Assembly: GCA_026315105.1 (NCBI GenBank) | Contig: CM048748.1 | Span: 479,907,150-479,971,149, forward strand | Reading direction: 5' to 3' | DNA from: Locusta migratoria | Taxonomy: Eukaryota > Arthropoda > Insecta > Orthoptera > Acrididae | Length of the DNA stretch: 64,000 nt | In this document: piece after piece, positions 32,040 to 42,614 of the stretch | Position numbering within the stretch: position 1 is the first letter of the stretch | Layout: each line of letters begins with the position of its first letter | Made by a program: the position numbers and the translations under genes | Notes under the pieces: generated by a model | Databases searched by the model: none | Seen by the model: only the letters and a program-made list of their open reading frames with translations | Told to the model about the DNA's origin: nothing

Positions 32040-32981
32040 TCACCTAATCTTCAAGATTCTTCTATAGCACCACATTTCAAAAGCCTCTATCCTCTTCCTG
32101 TCCGCACTGTTTATCGTCCATGTTTCACACCCATACAAGGCAACACTCCACACAAATGCCTTCAGAAAAGACTTCCTTATGCTTAAATCAATATTAGATA
32201 TTAACAAATCTCTCTTTTTCAAGAACGCTTTCCTACCCATTGTCATTCTGCATTTTATATACTGTGTACTGCGACCATCATTTGTTATTTTACTGCCCAA
32301 GTAGCAAAACTCACCTACCTCCTTTATTGTTTCGTTACCTAATCTAGTTCCTTCGTCATCACTTGATTTTCTTAAACTGCACTCCATTAACCTTGTTTTA
32401 CTGTTGTTAATGTTCATCTTATACACACCTTTCAGCACACTGTCCATTCCGTTCAGCTGCTCTTCCAGGTTCTTTGCTGTATCTAACAGAATTACTATGT
32501 CGTAGGCAAAACGCAATGTTTTTAATTTTTCACCCTGAATTTTAATTCCTTCTCCAACTTTCTCCTTCCTCTCCTTTATAGCTTGCTCAATGTACAAATT
32601 GAATGACATTGGAGAAAGGCTACAAACCTGTCTTAGTCCCTTCCCAACCACTGCATCCCTTTCATGCCCTTCAACTCTGACAACTGCTGTCTGTTTTTTG
32701 TACAAGTGGTAAATAACTTTACGTTCCCTATGTTTTACTTCTGCTTGCTTCATAACTTGAAAGAGTTGATTCCAATCAACATGGTCAAAAGCCTTCTCCA
32801 AATCTACTAAAGCTAGAAATGTAGGTTTACCTTTCCTTAATCTATCTTCCAGGATAAGCCGTAAAGTGAGTATTGCGTCCCGTGTTCCTACATTCTCCTG
32901 TAACCAAACTGATCTTCTCCGAGGTCGGCTTCTACCAGTTTTTCCATCCTTCTGTAAATAATTCGTGTTAATATTTTGCAA
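32040..32981 (-). pseudogene. Reverse transcriptase of RTE-like copy D
   Basis: 313-codon minus frame: NVGTRDAILTLRLILEDRL, FLALVDLEKAFDHVDWNQLF (motif A), GLRQVCSLSPMSFNLYIEQ (motif B), LRFAYDIVILLDTAKN (motif C), NINNSKTRLMECSLRKSSDD, FCYLGSKITNDGRS and the thumb to MWCYRRILKI. Motif C reads FAYD instead of FADD, so the first catalytic Asp is Tyr. Motif B has RQVC instead of RQGC. The first about 30 codons are out of the family frame, placing a frameshift near 32900. Confidence 0.85.
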
Positions 32982-33014
32982 CCATGATTTATTAAATTGA
33001 TGGTTCTGTAGTTT

Positions 33015-33488
33015 TCACACCTGTCTGCGCCTGAGTTCTTTGGAAGGGATTATAACATTTTGCTTAAAGAGTAGATACCAGGTGAACAGTTTTGCTATTG
33101 CTGGTTCTCCCAGAGACGTCAGTAGCTCTGAGGGAATGTCATCTACTCCAGGGACCTTGTTTCGACTTAGGTCTTTCAGTGGTCTGTCAAATTCACCTCT
33201 CAGTATAGTATCTCCTATTTCATTCTCATCTACATCTCCTCTCCTTCCTACAATATTGCCTCTAAGTTCATTTCCTTCGTAGAGCCTCTCTATATACTCT
33301 TTCCACCTTTCATCTTTCCCTTCTTTGCTGAGAAGTGGATGTCCATCTGTGTTCTTGATATTCATATAGCTGTTTTTCTTATCTCTAAATGTTTCTTTTA
33401 TTTTCCGGTAGGGTGTATCTATTTTTCCCCTATTTATACATTCTTCTACATCCTTGCATTTGCCTTCTAGCCACTCCTGCTTAGCCAT
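33015..33488 (-). pseudogene. Linker/RT N-terminus of RTE-like copy D
   Basis: 157-codon minus frame: AKQEWLEGKCKDVEECINR, KIKETFRDKKNSYMNIKNTDG, RWKEYIERLYEGN, NKVPGVDDIPSELLTSLGEPA, then VIPSKELRRRQV and stop. This is the region between endonuclease and RT. The plus frames at 33040-33282 and 33454-33919 are shadows. Confidence 0.8.
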
Positions 33489-34085
33489 TTTGCACTTCCT
33501 GTCAATCTCATTTTTTAGTCGTCTTTACTCCATTTTGTCTGTTTCATTTTCTGCATTTTTATACTTTCTCATTTCATCGATTAAATTTAGTATGTCCTGT
33601 GATTTTTTGCAGGTATTGCCTTCCTACCTATTTTGTCGTCTGCTGCCTCCACAATTTCTTCTCTCAATGCTACCCATTCCGAATCTACTGTTTTATTTTC
33701 TCCCGTTTATGTCAATTGTTGCCTAAAGCTCCATCTAAAATTCTCAAGAACTTCAGGCTCCTTCAGTTTTTCCATGTCCTATCTCCTTATTTTCCTACCT
33801 TTCTGCATTTTTTCCAGTTTCAGCCCACAATTCATGACCATGGTCAGAGTTTATATCTGCCCCTGGGTGTGTCTTACAGTTTAAAACCTGGTTCCGAAAT
33901 CTATGTCTTACCATTATAAAATCTATCTGGTATCTCCCGGTGTCTCCTGGTCTCTTCCACGTATACAACCTTCTTTCGTGATTCTTAAATCAGGTGTTTG
34001 TTATAACTAAATTATGTTCCGTGCAAAATTTTACCAGGCGGCTTCCTCTTTCATTCCTTTTGCCCAGACCATATTCACCTACTAT

Positions 34086-34136
34086 CTTCCCTTCCCTTCC
34101 CTTCCCTTCCCTTCCCTTCCCTTCCCTTCCCTTCCT
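34086..34136. repeat. (CTTCC)n microsatellite
   Basis: About ten consecutive CTTCC units inside the LINE endonuclease region. Confidence 0.95.
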
Positions 34137-34689
34137 ACTACCGAATTCCAGTCTTCCATAAGAATTAAGTTTTCCTCTCCCTTATTTGCCTGAATAATTT
34201 ACTTTAGCTCCTCATATATTTCTTCGTTCTCCTCATCATCGGCAGAGCTATTTGGCATATAAACCTGTACTACTGTGGTCGGTGTTGGCTTCGTATCTGT
34301 CTTGACTACGATGATGCGATGACTGTGTTGCTTATAGTAGTTTACCTGCATTCCTATTTCATTATTCATCATCAGACCTACTCCTGTAATACCCCGAACT
34401 GATTTTGTATTTATAATCCTGTACTCACCTGACCAGAAATCCTGTTCCTCTTTCCGCCGAACTCTGCTAATCCCCACTACATCTAACTTCTAACTTCAAC
34501 CTATCCATTTCTCTTTTTAAATTTTCTAACTTCCCTACCCGACTAAGGGATCCAACATTCCACTCTCCGTCCCTTAGAATGCCAGTGTTATCTTTCCTGA
34601 TAATCACATCCTCTTGAGTAGTCCCCAACCGGAGATTTGAATGGGTACTATCTTACCTCCGGAATATTATATTTTATTGACCAGAAATG

Positions 34690-35110
34690 CTCTTTTGTTC
34701 CCTCACTGACAGTTATTGGGTTTGACCTAGCAAATTTGCCATTCAACGTCGTTAATAGACATTTGCGTTAACAACTGGCGACTCCCAATATCATCTGTAA
34801 TTTATACCACTGTAGTAATGTACCCAAAGGTCTCTAGAGACACTGCAGAATTGTCGAACACTATTAAGTTTGAACTAGCTTAATTCCGGCTTCTATCGTC
34901 TGTAGATTCATTTTTCAGCGTCGTATTCTGTCGTTTAGAAACGGATCGAGAACGCGAAATTTCTTTCTTACACTTTCGCATTTTTCTTGTTAATTTTACT
35001 TTTGAAACTGCAATATGCACTTATTTTTCTTTATTCGTACTCTTCCTGCAGAGAAACAAATGAAGAATGTGCATCACGTTTCGATGTTTATAACCTCTTT
35101 GCCATTATCG
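34690..35110. other. Unassigned DNA
   Basis: No recognised feature between the LINE and the Tc1-like element. Confidence 0.4.
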
Positions 35111-35113
35111 ACT

Positions 35114-36190
35114 TCCCATTACAAATTGCTACACCACGAAGAAGACGTGCTACAGAAGCGAAATTTAACCGACAGGAAGAAGATTCTGTGATATGCAAAT
35201 GATTAAGTTTTCAGGGCATTCACACAATGGCGGCGGTGGGGACACCTGCAACGTGCTGACATGATACAAGTTTCCAACCGATTTTTCATACAGAAACAGC
35301 AGTTGATCGGTGTTGCCTGGTGAAACTTTGTTGTGATGCCTCGTGTAAGGAGGAGAAATGCGTACCATCACGTTTCCGACTTTGATGAAGTTCGGATGCA
35401 GCCTTTTGCGATTGCGGTTTATCGTATCGCGACATTGCTGCTCGCGTTGGTCGCGATGCAATGACTGTTGGCAGAATATGGAATCGGTGGGTTCAGGCGG
35501 GCAATACAGAACGCCGTGCTGTATCCCAACGGCTTCGTATCACTAGCAGTCGAGATGACAGGCATCTTATCCGCAGAGCTGTAACGGATCGTGCAGCCAC
35601 GTTTGCAAGGCAGCAACCATCTGCACGTACAGTTCGACGACGTTTGCAGCTGCATGGACTATCAACTAGGAGACCATGGATTCGGTAGCCCTTGACGCTG
35701 CATCACAGACAGATGGTGTACGCAACGACGAACACGAACCTGGGTGCACGAATGGCAAAACGTCGTTTTTTTTTTTCGGATGAATCCAGGTTCTGTTTAC
35801 AGCACCATGGTGGTCGCATCCGTGTTTGGCGACATCGGGGTGAACGCACATTGGAAGCGTGTATTCCTCATCGCTATACTGGCGTATCAGCCGGCGTGAT
35901 GGTATGGGGTGACATTGGTTACACGTCTCGGTCACTTGTTATTCGCATCGACGGCACTTTGAACAGTGTCCGTTACATTACAGATATGTTACGACCCGTC
36001 GCCCTACCTTTCATTCGATGCCTGCGAATCCCAACATTTCTGCTGGATAAAGCACTACCGCATGTTGCAGGTCCTGTACGGGCCTTTCTGGATACGGAAA
36101 ATGTTCGACTGCTGCCCTGGCCAGCACATTCTCCAGATCTCTCATCAAATTAAAACGTCTGGTCAATTGTGTAGATTTGTTGAAGAACAG
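35114..36190 (+). mobile_element. Tc1-like transposon, 3'-truncated
   Basis: Starts with a degenerate end CCATTACAAATTGCTACACCACG, which matches CCATTAAAATTGCTACACTACG at 59508, followed by about 220 bp of similar leader. The transposase (35336 to about 36170) covers the HTH region to the last catalytic block. The C-terminus and right TIR are absent or unrecognisable. Confidence 0.8.
35336..36153 (+). pseudogene. Tc1-like transposase (DD34E), broken
   Basis: Translation: MPRVRRRNAYHHVSDFDE in one frame, then after a frameshift near 35385 DCGLSYRDIAARVGRDAM (paired HTH), TVGRIWNRWVQAGNTERR, SARTVRRRLQLHGLS, then FFSDESRFCLQHH (first catalytic Asp), GVMVWGDIGYTSRS, LLDKALPH (second Asp; usual DNARPH) and LPWPAHSPDLSSN. 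Two in-frame stops: TAG at 35686-35688 where Leu is usual, and TAA at 36151-36153 exactly where the catalytic Glu belongs, since NVWSIV continues in frame. The frame is otherwise open from 35461 to 36170. Confidence 0.85.
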
Positions 36191-36530
36191 AATATTGACA
36201 CCCAGAGGTAGAACTTTATGTAAGTGTGTAACCTTCAACTCTCATATGTTCCCACCACCCCCTTACCGTTGTCAACCCTCTACCACCATAGAGCACAATG
36301 AGATGTTGATAGCTACTGCCACATACAAACACTGTTTGCGTGCGATATGTAGTTTTGCTGCAGAGTGAAATACAGATACAAACACCTCAATTTTATATAT
36401 GTTAAGTCATTTATGGCGACCAGAAATCATCTTTGTAGGAATTGACATTGTTTCCAAAAGCAGCTATCATGTGAAACTCGTGCTATAACTCACGAGATGC
36501 AGACGGCAGAAGATAAAGGTAGCCGGTAGA
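36190..36530. other. Unassigned DNA
   Basis: No recognised feature. Confidence 0.4.
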
Positions 36531-36534
36531 CGCC

Positions 36535-36930
36535 GCGTTTCCTGTGTGTCCTTTAGGATTTAAGTTGTTCGTAATTTCTATTCTTAGGTATTTAGTTTCA
36601 TTTACTGTCTGTAGATTTGATTGATTCATCGTGTAAATTAAGTTTATTTTTTTTTCCTTTACTGCTTATATGGATGGCTTCACACTTAGCATGATTTAGC
36701 GTCAATGCCAGTTTTTGCCCCAAGTAGATACCACATTTAAATCGTATTGCAGATGCTTTAGATCTTCTGGTGACTTAACTAGACAGCCCTATTCGCAAAC
36801 AGTCTACGAGAGTTACTGGTATTGTCAGCTAAAGCTTTTACAAAGATAAGGACCAGCTGGCGCCTGTAAATCTTTCCCTGGGAACGGCAGATATCACTTG
36901 TGTTTTACTCCATGACCTTTTGTCAGTTAC
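36535..36930 (-). mobile_element. CR1-like LINE fragment
   Basis: Minus translation: ADNTSNSRRLFANRAVL (decayed LFADDAV box), SPEDLKHLQYDLNVVSTWGKNW, then NQSNLQTVNETKYLRIEITNNLN. This is the motif C-to-thumb block of the CR1-like family seen at 18.9-19.2 kb. It abuts another copy in the opposite orientation. Confidence 0.7.
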
Positions 36931-37123
36931 AAAGTACTGTGTGACAGGAAATAACGAACCCACTTGCGTGCTTATGGAATATCGCCGTAGTTGTGCGATT
37001 GGATTCGTGATTTGCTGTCAGAAAGGTCGCAGTACGTTGTAATTGACTGAAATTCATGAAGTAGGACAGGAGTAATATCTGGCGTTCACCAGGGAGTGTT
37101 ATACGGCTCCTACCGTCCTTATT

Positions 37124-38047
37124 GGCCCACTTTTAGGTTACGGTAGTAACACTAAAAGTGGGCCTTTGCGATCGTCTTTTGACACCTCGAAATTTAACTG
37201 AAAATAACGACTTAACTATTCATCTGACACGATTTTTTTTTTCATATCTCGTGGCGTTTCAAAGATATTTGCAAAAATAACGGCGATTTTGGGATGTATG
37301 TCTGTCTGTGTGTCCGTCCGTAAGGTGTTCCCTGTTTTTAAAACAAATCGTTCAACCGATCAACACCAAATTTTACAGACATGATTGTAGGCCGCAAGAG
37401 ACCAGAACCTCCCTTTTTCGAATTTTTTGGACACAAAATACGGCAGTAAAATAAAAAAAAAGCCGTTTGTAATATAATTGTAATTGCAAACGAACCGTTC
37501 ATCTGACAGGAAAATTGAATAACCTAATCTGTAGAGGATAAAATTCTCTACAACTTATCTCCCTTATGTTTTTTTCATATCTCGTATCGTTTGAGACATA
37601 TTTGCAAAAATAACGGAGATTTGACACCCTACATTGAATTAACGACAACGAGCCGTTCGGAGATGTCACGTGACATTCCTCGCGTATTTCATGATTTTCT
37701 TATTGTAACTTAGACGTTGTCATTTCAAAGCAACGGCACACTGAGGAATTAACAAAAACACATCGTTCTTCGTACGATAAGTGATAATCTAATGTCTACA
37801 AATGCCATATTAACATCAAAACATTTACAAACATCAGTTAACAACCGCCATCAATAGTATAAGATTAAAAAACTACTGTTTTGAGTTATAGTCGTAGCGT
37901 AGTGGGCAAGGTGCTGGACTGTGACGCGTAAGGTCGGTGGTTCGAAACCCACAACTACCTAACTTTTTTTTCCTAAAAGGGTTTCAAACACTCTTATTAA
38001 TTAATTTGTTATTATTTAGATTACTATTTTCGTCCAAAATGTGGGCC
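37124..38047. mobile_element. 924-bp insert with GGCCCAC ends and a tRNA-like segment
   Basis: Interrupts LINE sequence. Left end GGCCCACTTTTAGG; right end, inverted, GGCCCACATTTTGG. At the left end is a perfect 13-bp hairpin stem (37124-37136 with 37152-37164). Two similar blocks with TTCATATCTCGT..AAAATAACGG lie at 37241 and 37574 (333 bp apart). A tRNA-like segment lies at 37892-37962. No coding domain; no clear target duplication. Confidence 0.5.
37892..37962 (+). repeat. tRNA-like sequence
   Basis: TAGTCGT pairs 6/7 with ACAACTA at the end; A-box-like TAGCGTAGTGGGCAAGG and a perfect B box GGTTCGAAACCC are correctly spaced. The anticodon arm is not convincing. It is a SINE head or tRNA pseudogene. 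Confidence 0.5.
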
Positions 38048-38231
38048 GTAAAACACGTCAGTTCGATTTTTTTTATAAACGATTTAGGATACAATCTGAG
38101 TAACTCTCTTAGACTTCGCAAATGATGTAGTCATTTATCGGTCACTAAGCTAACCTGAAGATCATAAGGAACTGCATAATGATTGAGATAAGATATCTGC
38201 ATGGTGCAAAAATTGGCAATTGATCCTTAAT

Positions 38232-38328
38232 AGCCGGCCGCGGTGGCCGAGGGGACTGAGGCGCTCCAGTCACGGTCTGCACGGCCACTACGGTCGGGGG
38301 TTCGAAACCACCCTCGGGCATGGATGCT
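38232..38328 (+). mobile_element. tRNA-headed SINE (family 1), 5' half only
   Basis: AGCCGGCCGCGGTGGCCGAG head, CAGTCACGGTCTGCACGGCC, GGGGGTTCGAAACCACCC, CTCGGGCATGGATG, then LINE sequence resumes. 3' body missing. Confidence 0.9.
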
Positions 38329-38914
38329 TAGGGGTAACAATCACAATTGGAAATCCCACACAGAAAATATTGTAGGGACGGCGAACCAAAGAGTACTTTT
38401 CATCGGCAGAACGGTCATAAGATGGAACAATTCTACTAAAGAAACTTTCTGCATTACACTTGTGCGTCCTATTTTGGAGTAAGGTTGGGCATTGTGAGAT
38501 CTACACTAGGTGGAACTGATGGACGATGTAGAGAAAGTATAGAGAAGGGCAGCTCGAATTGTATTATCGCGATTTAGGGGAGCGAGTGTCACAGAAATAA
38601 TGTAAGAGTTGGGATGAAAATCATTAAAAGGAAGGCGGTATTTTTTGCGGCGAGATCTATTTACGAAATTTCATCGACCAACTATCTCTTCAGAATGCGA
38701 ACATATATTATTGGCACCCACCTACATAGGGAGACATGATCATCATAATAAAATAAAAGCATTCAGATCGAAAACAGAAATATTGAGGTATTTCTTTTTC
38801 CCGCGGACTATTACAAAATGGAACTATAGAGGAATATATAAGTGGTTTGACGAACCCTCTGCCACGCATTTTTATGTGACCTGTAGAGTATTCATGTAGA
38901 TGTAGAACTCTGGC

Positions 38915-40255
38915 GATATCCCATAACCAAACGACTCGATCAGAAGACGCTTGTGAGGTACAGTGTCAGAATCCTTCCGGAAACTGAGAAATATGGATCA
39001 ATTTGAGATCCCTTGTTAATAATACTCATCACTCCATGTGTTGACTGTGGGTCAACAGGTCTTTCGTGGCCATTAAGCTCGTATCTTACGTCAAGTGCCC
39101 CAGGGGACCTGCAAACATACTGAAACCTCGGGTCCCGTTTTTGTGGCCACAAGGAGCCTCTGGTCCTGTGCCTGGCAGAATGGTACGACTGCGACCACAG
39201 CTCGGCCAGCCGGCCTGACCGCGCTCGCCGATGGCCTGCGCTGCGGTAGGGGAGGGTTACGGGGGCGGCGCCGCTGTCCGGCGCGTGGCGCGTGAGGGGG
39301 CGACCGCGAGCGTGCCGCCTGCCTGCGGCCGCGGGACGTGCCATTTGTCCGCGTCACGCCTCGCCTGTGGCCTGGCCTGGCCTGGCCTGGCGTGGCACCG
39401 GGAATTAATTCGCCGGACAGCGGCGCCGCCACGGCCACGGCCGCCCTTAACGAGCCGCAGGTGGCCGCAGGTAGCAGCAGGTAGCCGGCCGCGCGCTGCC
39501 CAGGGCGCCGCGTCAGCCGCGGTCGCTAGAGCCTGCTGCTGAGGCATCGCAGCGCCACACCTGCCACCACTCGACACAGCAGAGTGGTAACTGAAAAAAA
39601 AAGTGCAAAAATCCAGAGTAACCCTACCGCCGAATTTCAGCCTTTCGTGGTGTAATTTATAATTGGCTAAATTTTGGGCGAGCAGCCCTGGAAATTCAGT
39701 TTCGGCGAGAAGCATTTACGGCAAGGGGGAAGAAGAAAAAAACATAGTTATGGAGAGTAATTGTTTGAAAGGCACTCAATTTTCCTCATTCCTGTACCTC
39801 CTCTCTGTCGACACAGATGACTAGTGATTGAATTCGTTTGTGACAAAAGTACATTACTCAATAGGTATCTAGTTGCTTTCTCCGCTCTGTGTGAAATGTT
39901 CACCAACCTGTTCCCTTCAAAAATTGTGTGAAACGGAAAAGCTGCACAGTTAATAAACTCCCCTTTCATTTCAACTGTACCAATGAAAATTAGTAACTAT
40001 GATACATGATTTTGTTATATTTTTTTATTTCTTTGCAAAAGATATTTACCTACGACATATTCCTCTCTAGCTGAAATATCAGTCTCAAAACATTCTTCGA
40101 AACTCCACTGAATGACTTATAACAAAAAATTTTACGAACAACCATATGAAGTGTTACATTTTTATAAATGGTATTTAAATGCACCAACAGCTGCAATGTC
40201 AACTATTTTTTTAACTTACTGGCACGTAGTTTTGTTCGTCATACCACCGTCTACA
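38915..40255. other. CpG-rich patch and unassigned AT-rich DNA
   Basis: 39130-39570 is CpG-dense with GGCGCCGCC/GCCGCGG words and a (CCTGG) run at 39368-39391. Frames of up to 152 codons on both strands overlap and look compositional. 39575-40255 is AT-rich with nothing recognised. Confidence 0.4.
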
Positions 40256-40257
40256 TT

Positions 40258-41300
40258 TAAAAAGTTCAAATTGTAAGAACCATATGGTTGTACAGAAATA
40301 CAGTAATATAGATAATGACATAATACAATGAAAATATGTACGATAATATTGAAATTTTTTTGATAAAGTAAAGTACGGCTTGGGTATAAATAATTATTAA
40401 AAAAGAAATACCTCCTCTGGTAAAACGAAACTGTAATATCGAGCGACCGTGTTTGTTAATGAATGGTTGGAAGAAATATTCTCTTGAAACCCATCCCGTA
40501 TAGTAATTGTTACGGTCAGGGTATTATAAAATGTATAGAACTTAATGTTAAAAACTACTGTCGTCGAACTTTTAAAAATTAATACTGTCTTCCAATATTA
40601 AAATACATATGTACAGAAAATTGAAATCATGATTTGTGAAATACTGGAACTTATTGAGCTTGCTTTCGATCTATAGGTGTATAAAGCAGGGAATTATCAA
40701 CAGCCTACGAAGTAATTATAATTTGCCAGACGAAATCATGTTATATACTGACAACGAGAGGCAGTCAGAGATGTTAATAAAGGTTGGGGTATAGTAATAT
40801 CAATATACATATTACGATATAAATAAGAGTGAGCAGATGCTAATGTCTAAGTGTCTTTCGACGTTGTAGCAACAATAAATTATTAGAATGAAGTAATTAG
40901 TGGAGAAACAGACGTGAGCAAGTATTCTACCTAATATCCGCAGAGTTGATTTATATATTTTTCGACTTGAGAATATCAGCATTTCTCAATGTCTGTATAA
41001 TCTACGAGGTTCACTATTTCACAAATCGCTAATATCAGTTTTGTATACCTAAGTTACTGTACGGTATGGGTTTCATGAGCGTATTTCTACCAACCATTTA
41101 TTGACAAACACTGACACCCGATTATCTAGTTTTATCAGAGGAACATTACCTATCTTTTACCAATTATTTATACCCAAGCCATACCTAACGTCTACATAAA
41201 TGTTTCAATATTATGTTATATACTTACATTGTGCTATATCATTACTTACATTGCTGTATTTCTGTATAACCATATGTCTCGTACAATTTTGTTCTTTTCA
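40258..41300. repeat. Large imperfect inverted repeat (fold-back)
   Basis: Left arm about 40258-40658, right arm about 41001-41300, spacer about 340 bp. GGCTTGGGTATAAATAATT (40377-40395) pairs exactly with 41162-41180. Matching blocks on both sides include CATATGGTT.TACAGAAATACAG, AATGGTTGG.AGAAATA and GAAACCCATMCCGTA. The right arm leads into CCTGACGATGG..GAAACTGGTTGCC..AATAAA (41309-41355), an element-like 3' end. No coding frame. Confidence 0.8.
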
Positions 41301-41359
41301 TAGTTGGACCTGACGATGGTCCCATAGCCACGGAAACTGGTTGCCAAAAATAAATAAAA

Positions 41360-41825
41360 CGTAAAAAACTGTCATTACGGTTACCGGTGCATTTACAATA
41401 CTACTTATGTATGCAGCAGTAGCCCCGCACATTAACATGGATCATACCTTTATACAAATGTACTGACGTCCAAAGCCAAAATATGTAAAATAAATTGTAA
41501 AGAAATGTCGCTGGATATTAAATTCTGAACGACTTTTACTTGAAAATTTATTCGATCCGACTCATAAGAGCACAGACTGCGTGTAGTGGCACCCTGCAGT
41601 GGCGTCCGACGATGCCGTCGCTGGGGGCTTCGCTGGTGGCCAGCAGGTACATGTGTAACGATGGAGCTGCGCGATCCAAACAGTGGGACCACGTCAGAAA
41701 CAGCGACTAATCGCGATTGTTTTTCTAAAACGGTGAAAGATATGAAAAATACAAAAAAATAAAAACAAGGAAAACAAAGTTATAGCGATCTTTCTCCCCT
41801 ATAAATCCGTTTATTCAATTTAAGC
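41360..41825. other. Unassigned DNA
   Basis: An 80-codon minus frame (41692-41450) has no domain support. Confidence 0.4.
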
Positions 41826-41827
41826 GT

Positions 41828-42612
41828 CATGTGTTATGGTCTTCAGTCCGAAGACTGGTTTCATGCTGCTCAGTTTGTAAGTTTAGGGACTGATGACCCC
41901 GCAGTTAAGTCCCATAAGCTTTACAAACATTTGAACATTTTGAAAAATTTCTTTTCTCCCCAATTCCGTTCAGTACCTCGTTATTAGTTACGCGATCTGC
42001 CGACCTAATCTGCAGTATTCTTCTGCAATATCACATTTCTATCCTCTTCCTGTTTGTCGACCATGTTTCACTCCACACAAACGCCTCTGGAAAAGGCTTC
42101 CTTACACTTCAATTAATACTCGATGTTAACAAATTTCTCTTTTTCGAAAAAGCTTTTTCGCATTGGCATTCTGTATTTTATGTCCTCTGTACTGCGACCA
42201 TGAATTGTTATTTTACTGCCTAAGTAACTAATCCACCACTTTTATTATTTCGTTACCTAATCTGATTCCTTCAGCGTCACCTGATTTTCCTAGACTGCAT
42301 TCCATTTACTGTTGTTAATGTTCATCTTGTACCTTCCTCTTAAGACACCGTCCCTTTCGTTCAATTGCTCTTCTAGATCCTTTTCAGTCTCTGAGGTAAT
42401 TACACTGTGATCGGCAAAATGCATTGTAAATAACTCGTGTTAACATCCTCCAACCATGACTTATTAAACAGATAGATCTGTGATTTTAACACCTTCCCAC
42501 GACTGTCTCTTGCGAATGGGTTATTATTCCATTTTTCTTAAAGTCTACGGGTATTTCGCCTGTCTCATACATGTTACGCACCAGGTGAAATAGTTTTGTT
42601 GTGGCTGGGAAA
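41828..42612 (-). mobile_element. RTE-like LINE copy E with SINE 3' fragment inside
   Basis: The minus-strand family 3' end (GTCTTCAGTCCGAAGACTGG) is followed, after the SINE tail at 41869-41943, by NRIGEKK, the VDKQEEDR-like region, FLKKR-like, GSKITIHGR-like and the motif C region, up to the TKLFHLV-like segment near 42600. Heavily frameshifted; no open frame survives. Confidence 0.75.
41869..41943 (+). mobile_element. tRNA-headed SINE (family 1), 3' body only
   Basis: AGTTTGTAAGTTTAGGGACT, GATGACCCCGCAGTTAAGTC, CAAACATTTGAACATTTTG. Head absent; plus orientation inside a minus LINE. Confidence 0.85.
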
Positions 42613-42614
42613 TA

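Larger units (their letters stand above)
31731..34680 (-). mobile_element. RTE-like LINE copy D, longest copy
   Basis: Minus-strand element retaining endonuclease, linker, RT and C-terminus. Reading from the 5' side: endonuclease pieces at 34630-33800 (RVRRKEEQDFWSGEYRI, VQVYMPNSSADDEENEEIYE at 34199-34477), linker with FRDKKNSYMNIKNTDGHPLL (33488-33015 frame), NKVPGVDDIPSELLTSLGEP, then RT (32981-32040) and the 3' end at 31731 (GTTGTGGTCTTCAG). A (CTTCC)n microsatellite of about 50 bp sits in the endonuclease part at 34086-34136. Several frameshifts. Host proteins annotated 'craniofacial development protein 2-like' are usually this endonuclease; I treat it as LINE. Confidence 0.85.
36955..38910 (+). 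mobile_element. CR1-like LINE copy with two insertions
   Basis: Plus blocks: 36955-37123 (IRDLLSERSQY-like, ISGVHQGVLYGSYRP: motif B), 38048-38231 (INDLGYNLSNSLRLRK, decayed FADD at 38115-38135, then ISAWCKNWQLI), and 38329-38910 (NHNWKSHTENIVGTANQRVLFIGR, RPILE, KRKAARIVLSRF, LFTKFHRPTISSECEHILLAPTYIG, KIKAFRSKTEI, FFPRTITKWN) ending with ATGTAGATGTAG. Insertions: 37124-38047 and a SINE at 38232-38328. Confidence 0.8.

Noticed and set aside
34199..34477. Host gene resembling craniofacial development protein 2
   Set aside because: That annotation is usually a LINE endonuclease; here the frame is followed by linker and RT in order.
32040..34680. Functional autonomous LINE
   Set aside because: FAYD in place of FADD, frameshifts, and a microsatellite expansion in the endonuclease.
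37892..37962. Functional tRNA gene
   Set aside because: A and B boxes and most acceptor pairs fit, but the anticodon arm does not form and T-arm pairing is only four bases; it lies in a repeat.
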